Shown piece by piece: positions 23,363 through 42,156 of a DNA stretch of 64,000 nucleotides. Both the position numbers and the translations under genes were made by a program. Origin of the DNA: Syngnathus acus (taxonomy: Eukaryota > Chordata > Actinopteri > Syngnathiformes > Syngnathidae). Each line of letters starts with the position of its first letter. Position 1 is the stretch's first letter. Location: assembly GCF_901709675.1 (NCBI RefSeq), contig NC_051102.1:4375412-4439411 (forward strand), in the 5' to 3' direction. The notes beneath the pieces were generated by a model. It was not told the origin of the DNA. It worked only from the letters and a program-made list of their open reading frames with translations, and did not search any database.

Positions 23363-26300
23363 ATGGGCCGTGGTTACATCGTAGACGACGCAGTGGAGGT
23401 ATATCTGTCCAAACTATGTGCTCAACAATCGGATAATGTCACTGGCCTAGTCATTGGGCAGGTAAGTCAACATCTGTTGGAGGTGGCTTGCGCTTAATAT
23501 TCATCAGACATGCAATAAATTAAAAACAAAAGGCTGGCATCTACTACTACATTGTAGTTACTGATCATAAATGTTTATTTCACTCTAAAGAATAGAGAGA
23601 GAAAAGAGAATGGTTGAATATAAAGCAAATAATGTATGTATAATTGTATGTATTATCTTACTCTGGATTTCATGATATTTACAATAGTTTTATGGGATAA
23701 TATGGAAAAAAGATATGACTCACTCTATATTGCATTAGCACAATTGTAAAATTAAGATTGCCCTAATGCCCTTGATTTCTTTATGTTTCAGAACTCAATT
23801 CAGAGGGATTTTGTTGTCATGGCATGTCAAACACCCCCAAAAGATGAACCTCTTGTTGATGCAGGAAAGTCTCTAGACAAGGAATGGATCAGTGAACATG
23901 CTCGACAGGTAGGAACCATAAAGAAACTCACGTGCATGATGGGACACCAGATGATTTCACCACTGTATGATCTGTATCGGTTTGTTTGTACAGGTTTCCA
24001 GAATGTTGCCAGGGGGCTTGTCTGTGTTAGGAGTGTTTATCATTACTGATGCCGATGCAAAAGAAACACTAGCCACACTTCGTCAGGTGAGGTTCATTTA
24101 TTCACTTAGATCAGTGGTTCCCAAACTTTTGCAGGCTGGCGCCCCCTTTGGCTTCCCAGTGAATTCCTAGCGCCCCCCCCCCCCCCCCCCAAGGACCGGC
24201 ATTTATATAAATAAAGATTACATTTATATAAATAAATAAATAATACATTTATAATATCATTACCATTACGTTGAATTAGTGGGAGCACTGAGTTTGTTTC
24301 TCAGAAACGAGCCGGTCCCATCTAGACGTAATCGGAGACAATGACACCCGAAGTGATTTAAGGTTTGTCTTTTATTGCAGGATGCTTGGTCTCCATGTGT
24401 TGAAGCAGTTTTGAATGCTTCACTGCCTGGTTAGTTAGCCTGTCGCCACATATTGGCTTTGCGGGCTCGACTGGGGAAACATGTCACGTGACCGGGACGA
24501 GTGTCTTGACCTGAATTAATTGATCGTCGATAAAAAAAAAATGTCTGTGCGGCTTGGCGGCCCGGTACCAAGTGACCCACGGACCGGTACCGGTCCGCGG
24601 CCCGGTGGTTGGGGACCACTGCCCTAACCAGCTCAACACAACACAACACAACACGGCGCGTTCTGGCGAGTCCCCAATTTCATGTTGACTTGAACTCAAG
24701 ATGATGTTGACCGCCAGAATGCGGTTTTTATTATAAGATAAAATTCTGAACATTACAAGCTTGAAATTACAAACCTGAGCTTTTGCTTTTGTAGTCTATG
24801 CTGTCGGATCTGACTGGGCCAGAGCGGCGTGTTGTGTACAAATCGACTGCCGCCCCCCCTACCGCCCCCCTACCGCCCCTTTCTTCCTCACCGCCCCCCC
24901 AGATCTTTCCACCGCCCCCAGGGGGGCGGTACCGCCCACTTTGGGAACCACTGACTTAGATTGTCAAAGCATAGAACTGGCCATAAACATCCTCTTACTT
25001 ATTATTAGCTCTTAGCTATTATTCCTCATCTATTATCTTTGTGTGTTTGTGTGAAGCTGGTGTTTGCAGTTCAGCGTCTGATATCATCTGAAATACTGTG
25101 GAAAGCTGCTGATGATGAAGTCACAGACTGCGTCACACTGCACGTCAGCCCCAAGTCTCGAAAGTATCCTTCGGCACTGCATTTACTTACAATTACTGCA
25201 TACAATTACTTGTTGTATATCTTTACTCTGTTATATCAGAATTAGCTGCAGAACATTTGATATAAAAGATCCCAAGGTGAGTTCTCAGTCACAGTTGCTC
25301 TTTGCAGCTAATCTTTCTTTTAAAAAATTCTGCTGTCTGTGCCACCCACTACTCCCACTAGTGAATTTACTGTGGATTTACTTTAGTGAAAATGTGGTGG
25401 ATTTACTTTAGTGCAAATTACCTTTCCATGGCACTCAAGGATTTTTGTGAACCTCTTCCAGAGTTTGGCCAAGCCTGCTGATTGGAAATATCAGTCAGGC
25501 GTATATTCATCCTGGTCCACAATGAGTTGTTGTGTAAATGTGGACTTATGTGTTCCGCTACCGGAAAACGCAACCTGTTCAAAGAGCATAGATAAGTGTC
25601 TTAAGGTACGTGTAGTAACACTAAATCAGTCTTCCACAAAGTAGAATGCTTACGGATTTATTCTAAGTACTTTCTATGTTTCAGGAGGGACTGAATGTCT
25701 GGATGAACCAGATCGAAAATGCAGTCTGTTTGATTGATGGCGTACAGCTGCCTGAAGATGCAGAACTTACAACAGGACAGGTTAATATAAATTAATATAA
25801 TATAAAGTTTCAGACTTTTACACCAAGACACACATTCAGTACATACAAAGATAGGTCTGGGGAATAAAATTCTAAAATTGTGTTTGATACACACTTTGCA
25901 GAAGAGGAATGTGAGACACACGCTCACTGCTCAGCTGCTCGTCACTCCGGTAAGTTGCAACCACACTGTAACATTTACACAACTTAATGCAATTACTCTG
26001 CAATGAATTAAAAGTTATGTCGTCCCCTACTTGGTCTTGATGTCCATATGATATGCAAAAGGTTCCTCGACAGTTTGGTAGAAGGCGTGATCTTTCTGTT
26101 TGGCAGAACCAACAGGACAGTTCAAGAGATGCGGTCCAACAGTGTGGTGGCTGCTTGTCAATCAGCGGAGCCATCCATAGTCGAGCTTACATACACAACA
26201 ATAAACCAAAAGCCAAACTGGCTGAGAAGGTAGCTTTTAACACAGTAGATGTTTGTAAGAAACATTTTGTCTTAAAATATCCAATATTCATATAGATGCT

Positions 26301-27144
26301 GAAGAGAGATGTGGTTTCTACCATGGTCACGAGAGTTCAGATGCAGCTTGATGAGTTTGTGGCGACAGAAAATGAGAGCAAAGGAATCAGCGGAGACAAA
26401 CAAGGGACAGGTACTTAGACCGTGGAAGCTGGTTTCAATTCTGAAGAACCATTCCAGGCTTGTTTGTATGAAAATTAACACTAATTGCTCGTGTCTTTTA
26501 GAGCAATTCTGCCTCCCTCATCGTGTCTTTTGTCCTGCAAAAGTTAGTGGGACTCTATGCGTGTCTGACTACAAGTTCAACGACGAGGACCCGTCTGAGG
26601 TCATTGACAGGTTGAAAGAAATGTTGGACATCGAAACAACTGATCAAAACTTGGATTCCAAGCAGGAAATTGCTGCTGAAATCATAGAAAGTGAAGAACT
26701 CGAAGGTGATACGTTCTTTTTATGAAGTCAAATTTTGTGGTTCTAAATGTGTTTTTCTTCGCAACATTGCACTTGTTTTTAAAGTTAGTTACTGCACATC
26801 ATTTTATTTTGTCGAGGGTGATTAAAAGATTGTGTTATGTTTTCAGATTCCGCTGTCGAAATTGTTGAAGTGCAAGAACCCAAAAGAAACAACTACATAG
26901 GTGAACTACAGCAACATTTTCTTGCATCTGTTTGTTGATAAAGCTGCTTTAGTATGAACCGCTGTACTTTAGAAATTTTGAATTCTAGTATATAATGTCA
27001 ACCGTTGCACATCACTATGGTGTTACTGTATTAACGCATGCACTGTTCTGATTCTGCTCTTTTTTTTTTTTAGGTGTTGCCATGGCCACTGTTGTCGCCC
27101 TACTCGCCACTGCTGCTTCAATGCTCTACCTCAATGACATTTGA
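23363..27144 (+). CDS. odr4: ODR4 homolog, GPCR/membrane-protein trafficking factor
   Basis: ODR4 (C1orf27 in human) is a tail-anchored ER membrane protein. Its worm homolog helps odorant receptors reach cilia, and it works with the UFM1 pathway protease UFSP2. Thirteen exons form a 435-residue frame: 23363-23461, 23792-23908, 23994-24086, 25057-25163, 25240-25276, 25462-25605, 25685-25780, 25902-25949, 26107-26229, 26296-26410, 26502-26705, 26847-26900, 27074-27144. Family matches include MGRGYIVDD at the start, CRTFDIKDPK, PADWKYQSG, SRAYIHNNKPK and DYKFNDEDPSEV. The last exon encodes a hydrophobic C-terminal helix, GVAMATVVALLATAASMLYL, ending NDI, which fits a tail anchor. Intron 3 (24087-25056) is enlarged by a hAT relic. 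AATAAA at 27158-27163 is a likely poly(A) signal only 14 nt after the stop. Confidence 0.96.
24112..24953. mobile_element. Non-autonomous hAT-type element in ODR4 intron 3
   Basis: The ends are inverted repeats: CAGTGGTTCCCAAA at 24112 and its reverse complement ending at 24953. The flanks are an identical 8-bp duplication, ACTTAGAT, at 24104-24111 and 24954-24961. An 8-bp target duplication with CAGTGG-type ends is diagnostic of hAT transposons. The 842-bp body has no transposase ORF. Subterminal regions are runs of GCGCCCCCC/GGGGGGCGG, and a poly-C tract lies at about 24172-24190. Confidence 0.92.
24280..24626 (-). mobile_element. Second hAT-like fragment nested in the first
   Basis: Reading on the minus strand from about 24621, the sequence begins CAGTGGTCCCCAACCACCGG and continues into GC-rich GGCCGCGGACCGGTACC-like sequence, an end typical of another hAT family. 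No matching opposite end was found, so this is a truncated nested copy. The left limit is a guess. Confidence 0.5.
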
Positions 27145-27696
27145 CATGCATACCAAAAATAAAATATTGTCAAATCCAGATTAAATCATTTCTGTATCAG
27201 ACTTTTGTAATATGTTTTTAGACACACATAAAGACTAATTGCCAAAATGAAACACTGCCTTATTTTTTCTGTTTAAAAATGAGTATAAGCAGCTCTAAAT
27301 TGATATTGCTCACAATAAAAACATTTTGCACCTTCATGTCATTGTCAAACGTTACAATTGGCCGTCAGAGTGAGTTAAAAACCATGGTAAAATATATACG
27401 ATCTCAGTAGAGGAGTTTGGAACCGACGGTCTGTTATGGTTATTGTTTAATCTTTCCAGAGTGTTGTTGCAATGGACATTTGAATCCAACCCCTGCTCAG
27501 CACTGCTAAACTTTGAGCACTGGAGCCTCCAATAAGCTCCACCCAGTAGTTTAAATTGCCAAGTGTAGTAGAAGAGGCTTCAAATGACTGTGGTGTAAGA
27601 AGAAGCTGATAGAGTTTACAGAACTCTCTGATTTGCAGAAGCAGCTTGAAACTACAGAAAATCTTTGCTGCTGCTGAAACAGAGAAAAGAGGTGTC
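27145..27696. other. ODR4-DPYD intergenic region
   Basis: This stretch of about 550 bp holds the ODR4 poly(A) signal and then the DPYD promoter and 5' UTR. It has no ORF or repeat that I recognise. Confidence 0.5.
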
Positions 27697-35951
<8,255 letters not shown>

Positions 35952-36728
35952 AGCAAAAGTCATACAAAACTTCCGCCTGTCTGGCTTTTAACACATGGAT
36001 GAAATCTGTCACAAGATCTGTATTTGCTCATATTTGATTGTGCTATTCTCCATGAAACCAATTCTGTTCCCTTTTGATCATCAGACTTGGACAATACAGT
36101 ATGTACTTCTTCTGCGTGTTCCACGATGTTGTTTTATTCTAAGCAGCATCCTGAAACATCCATTTTTGACTGCCTACTTTTATTGTCGGGTCTCTGTAAA
36201 ACTGTGATCTATGGAAGTCATGCGATGGTTGCATATTCATCCTGTACTGTAGCTTGTAGTTTTTAGCCTGCAGTTTGAGACACCTCATCACATGACCGCA
36301 CTGAGCAAAACCTCATACATACATTTTGAGAAATTTACATGCACTAACTATTGTGATTGGTATTTTGTGGGCCAACTAATCATTTGTGTGATTATCAACA
36401 TTGGTAGCGATTATAGTTTTAAAAAACTAACAATCTGAAATGATGAGATTATATTGTATTTATATTGTTTTAAATAGACAATATACAGCAGCCAGAGTTT
36501 CCTTCGGGATCAATAAAATATCTACTTTCAATGGTTGAGTGAGTTATTCCACTACTGTATATACCAGATACTGTAAAAACAGTATGCAAAAAATGATGTC
36601 ACCCTCCAATACAAAAGGTGGCGATACTGAGCCCTCTGTCCTGTTGATTAGACGACGCCCATTTTGCTTCCACTGATTCGGGCGTTGTGTTTGACGTACG
36701 TTCCCGCAGAAGAGGACAAAGAGCTGCA
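35952..36728. promoter_or_regulatory. DPYD 3' UTR and PTBP2 promoter region
   Basis: Only 777 bp separate the DPYD stop from the PTBP2 ATG. After the DPYD AATAAA (36512-36517) about 210 bp remain for the PTBP2 promoter and 5' UTR. No TATA box is evident. The last 100 bp are moderately CpG-containing. Confidence 0.5.
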
Positions 36729-39700
36729 ATGGACGGGTAAAATGTCCTCAAATGTGGACGTATACGTCTAAACGCTCGCGTTTCAGTAATGCATGAGCTC
36801 AAGCTAAAGTTACGCAAAATTGCGTTCTTGATTTTAGACGTGCTAACTGTTAGTTGAGCTGTAAAGCCCGACATTGTTGCAGGACCTTGTGACAGCTAGC
36901 TAAACTAAAAGTCCAAACATGAACTGGACTGGTTTTATGAGGTATTACTTGTGATTTTATTTATAGAACGATATTGTAAGGAACTGTAACATACTCAACA
37001 CTGATGTTTAACACTACGTTTTATTAGAAGTTTGCTATTAATTTCAGTAGTCGCAGCGGTAGTCGCAGGCTTACAGAAGGTGTAACGGAGGGCGTAACTT
37101 TATGGAATATTATTTTTATTTAGTCGAAATTATTACAATTGCAAACTACCAACATTGTTATTGATAACCAATGGAAGCGTGTCGCTAGCTTGAAATTAAT
37201 GTACGGATAGAATGTAAAACGTGATAATGACGTGAAGTACTTAAAACATTGTTATTATTGTTATTTTGGTTATTTAACTACTTTATTTTTCCTTATCAAT
37301 GCACTCTTCAACAGTGATGTTGCAGTTGGTGTGAAGGCAAGCAATCTTATTTACTATTTGATCCTTTTTTGCAGTTACATATCATACAGTAAGCAATAAT
37401 ATTGTGCAGGAGTGATTTTGTTATTCCTGCTACTCAGATAAAAAATTATAACCATTTTTGTATTCATATTGATAAAATCCTTGCGGGTATCTTCACTTGT
37501 TTTTCTGATCATTTTTTCAGAGAGGCTCAGATGAGCTCAGTATGTACGCTAGCAACCCTAGCTCTATGGCAGGTAAGAAAAAAAAAGTTTTCTTGTTGAA
37601 TTTAAAGCTAACCTAACGTGTAGTAGACTAGTGCTGTTGAGAATTGTTTGCACTGTTGTGTATTCCTACTTTTGGGTAAAATGCTTGCATATGTGTGTTG
37701 TTGCAGCAAATGGCAGTGACACTAAGAAACAGCGTCTGGATGAGTCTCCTCCATCGAGAGTTCTTCACATTAGAAAACTTCCCAATGAAGTATCCGAGAC
37801 AGAAGTCATTGCACTGGGTCTTCCCTTTGGAAAAGTGACCAATATACTGATGCTAAAGGGCAAAAACCAGGTTTGAACCATAACATGGTTTCCCCCTGTT
37901 ATTGTCAAGCAAAATGAATTTATTTGTGATGTACTGATTTTTCTTCAAGGCATTTTTGGAGCTCAGTACAGCAGAAGCTGCCATTACAATGGTGAACTAC
38001 TATGCAGCTGTTACACCACAGGTTTGAAATGCATCCATGTGAATTACTGTCACACATGACACAATTAATATTTTCCATTTTTGCTTGGCCATAATGTGAA
38101 TGCATTTTATAATCTCCGGATTGTTTTCTTTAGGTCAGAAACAGTCCTGTTTTCATCCAGTACTCTAACCATAAGGAACTAAAAACAGATTCTGCGCTAA
38201 ACCAGGTATTCACATTGTTAAAAACAATAAAACAGCTCTCAGTGTTACCAACCTTAATCTGATGTTGGATTTCCTCATGTTCTCCCAGAGAGCCCAGGCA
38301 GTGCTGCAAGCAGTCTCAGCAGTTCAAGATGGAAGTTCTCCATCATCTGACCATGGAGTTCTGGACCTTGCTCCACCTCCCAGTCCTGTTCTGCGTATTA
38401 TAATAGACAACATGTTTTATCCCGTGACTCTCGATGTTTTACAACAGGTATTACATTTTGAACCGAGTATCCCACGCACATTGCAGGCTTGATTCTCTCA
38501 GTAATAAAGAGGGGAACAGTAAAATATGAAAACATGTTTTTTTCCTGATAATTTTGGTTGTATCATCACAATTCATCTTTTGACACGCAATTGTTGATCT
38601 TTTGCTGATAGTTTGTTGATTGTTGTTGTTCATAGATTTTTAACTAGACTGGAGAGACTAAATTCCTTGTCGTTTTAAAAATAATTTTCAGATATTCAGT
38701 AAGTTTGGGACTGTGATGAAGATAATTACCTTCACCAAGAACAACCAATTTCAAGCACTCCTGCAGTTCAGTGATCCTGTCAATGCCCAGCAGGCTAAAC
38801 TGGTAGGTCTTCTTTTATAGGTTAAATTAATAAATGACCATTAGCACAGTATAATGACAAACTGTGTGAACTATCATAATATAAACGTGTGTAAAAAGTT
38901 ATAATGTAAATATCAAGTTATGTAATCCATTATCCAAGTTATATGTGTGAAACGTAAATATTTGCTTTTAAGATGCAGAGTTAATTTGATTTAATCTAAC
39001 GGGCAGCTCAGTTTGATTGCAAGGCCGATTTAGCTGTACAGTAAAACAATACTGTTTTTTGCATTCTTCCACAGTCTCTTGATGGACAGAATATCTATAA
39101 TTCATGCTGTACTTTGAGGATCGATTTCAGTAAACTGGTCAATCTGAACGTCAAATACAACAATGATAAGAGTCGAGATTACACCCGACCAGATCTACCT
39201 ACTGGAGATGGAGATTCAAACAAGGATCATTCTTTATTGGGTAATTATAACAACTGCAATTATGTATTTGCTCGTCTATTTACATTTACATGCAAGGTAT
39301 ACTGACTGTCTGTGTCTCCTTTTAATGACTATCATCTATACTTGGTAGTATGACTTTTTGGTACCATTCTAGATGTGTTTTTTTTTTTCTTGAAGGTACA
39401 CCATCTGGAGCGCTAGCGTCGTACTCAAGTGGGGCGGGTTACTCATCCTCTCTCTCCCTCTCGCAGGGTGCAGGTACTGCGTTCCGTCTATTTTTGTTTT
39501 CACTTTTTTGATGATATTTTTACATCGGTAAAATTGGACAGTATTCCTTTAGTGATACAAAATTTGTTCAGTTGCAAAATGTTATCTGCATGTCACTTTT
39601 GTATGTTGGATATGAATACTCTTTGGTTTATGTTTTTCTCCTCTACTTTAACAAAAAAAAAAAGAGGCTTCACATCTTACTATGACATTGAACATATGAC

Positions 39701-42106
39701 CATTCATAGTTTGATGGTGCTGTATGACATGTTCAAGAATATGTTCTGCTTGCTAACAGGAGCCATTAGCCCTCTGAGCGCTGCGGCAGCTGCGGCAGCC
39801 GCTGCAGGACGAGTTGCTCTGTCCGGGTCTGGAGTTTCAGGAGTTCTATTAGCATCCAACCTGAATGAAGAGGTACATTTGGCCATGCACATTATCTTGA
39901 GTGCTAATTTTACTCTTAGTATGGCATCTTTGGTTAAGTACCGTCTTTGGTTAAGTACCGTATTTTTCGAACTATAATACACCAGCTTATTTGGCACCAT
40001 ATCAATAAACGGGACTATTTTCATACATATGGTACACCGGATTATAAGGCGCATTATTATTTTTGTAAGTTATTGGAAGCAGGCTATCTTTTACTTTTCG
40101 GTCCCACTAACCGCAATGACATTCTCACACATTGGCAATGCGCCGGCAGAAATGCTCAGCTCGCTTTCAGTCTGACTGGAGCATTACGCGAGTATGACTA
40201 AATTTCCCATAATGCGCCCCAAATTATAACCCGCAATCGAGTGCGCCTTGTGGTCCGAAAAATACGGTATGTCTAAAATGTGTCTTCTCAGTTTTTATAT
40301 TCTTGAATATTAAACTAACACAAATTATCATAAAATACAAGACATTTATTCTACTATTTCTGAACACGAGCTTTCATGTATTTTGTACTTAGTTTTCTGT
40401 TAACTGTCAATTTTCTATTACCCCTCAAATTTGCTACATTGTTATATCTGTAACAACAATCTCTTGTTTGAATTACCTTTCTGTCAGAGACTTTCTTTCT
40501 ACTATTCCAATCCATCTTTGCTCATTTCCCTATTACGAGCGCCTTTATAGTGGAGTGGTGGTTTTCACATTTGTCCCCATTTGTCAATGTCTTTGTGCAA
40601 GTGCCAACTGTCTTCATCGCCGCCTCGTGACAAATTGGCACATGGTAGCATCGGTTGCTTTCATAGCATAGCCTCTAAGGTTGAACGCAAACTGTTCTCA
40701 TTGTTGAAGTTACAATTTAAAGGGACGGTAAAGCGAGACAACGTTGGCACTTATGTGATAGGACTATTAGAAATGATGTCATTACTACAATTCACCTTTG
40801 GAAAAAAAGCTCAGAAGAGATTAAATGGTGTTTTGGAACAGAAGGGCGGTACACTGACTGACGCTCACTTTTTGGGCGGAGTTTGCTTGATTTGACATCA
40901 GCCTGACTATGTCACAGACGGAAGCGATCACAATTTCCCCATTGGAAATCATTGTACAGACTATCACTTAAAAAACAGCACCAAAATTTACAAGGGCATT
41001 ATATATTTACCAATCATTTGATTGTTAATGTTTATATTGGAAAACAGAAAATGCTTGTCTTGTGCTTTTTAAGTTGCATTTTTACATACGTATCTTTGTC
41101 TGTCCGAATTGTCACCTGCCAATACCCTGATTACTGACGTCCAGTTATTTATTGCTGCTCCCTTTTGGTTTGATCTGTTCCGCCCATCTTTCATTCATGT
41201 ACCGTATTTATTTCCTCTTGTTTGTTTCCATGTTCTTTTCCTACACCGATTAATTCATTCAGCAGTGCGTGGTTTTTTTGTGTGTGTGTGTGTGCGTGCG
41301 CACGCCTGGGGATTTTTGTGTGTGTGCCTGTTGTGAATCAAGCCAGCACTCATTCACTCCGTTGATGTTCCACTGATGCTGTTTACTGACCTCTGCTTTG
41401 GTTTTTGTCCTCCTCTCCTATCTCCTTTCCCTGCCTCCTTTCTTTCCTTCTCTGCTCCTCCCCTTCAACCACATATTGTGTTTATTTGTCCCTGCATCCT
41501 TTACGATTGTACGTTTCCCCCTCATTTTTATTTTTCCATTTTTGTAATGCGGTCTCACCCGACTTGTGCCATTGTCAACATCTCCCCCAAACAATCTTTG
41601 CTCCAATCGTCATCATCATGGAAACCATCATCTCCCCTTCGTCCAATGCTGGGTGGTCTGATCTCTACCTTCGTCTCTCCTCTTCTTCCTCCTCTGCTCC
41701 TCCTCTTCCTGTCCTCTACTCTGCGGTCTCTCTCTGTAAAGATGGTCACGCCTCAAAGTCTCTTTACCCTCTTCGGTATGTCCAATCTCTACTTTTCAAT
41801 CTGTTTATCTCTCTCTGTTTATCCAGTTTGCTCTACTTTTTCTTCAGTCATATCGTGGACATACTTGTTTCTCGTAATCTCTCAATAGTGATCAACATTT
41901 ATCTATTACTGCGCTCTCAATATTAGAAGATTAGCAAGTGTATACGTGGTCTGGTGGTCTTTATTACCTAATGAGAACAAAACACCTAAATTACATGCAG
42001 ATTCACGGATTTGTGGATTTTTTTTTCTTTTTCTTCAGTTTTTTCGGCCACCAAAACCCATTTTTGTGTAAAATAGATATTGGTGGTTTGGCAGCTTTTT
42101 TTTCTT

Positions 42107-42156
<50 letters not shown>

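Noticed and set aside
41376-41926. Two overlapping 170-codon plus-strand ORFs in PTBP2 intron 11
   Set aside because: Ser/Leu/Pro-rich translations come from the pyrimidine-rich tract, and the real coding part is only the 34-nt exon in its own phase.
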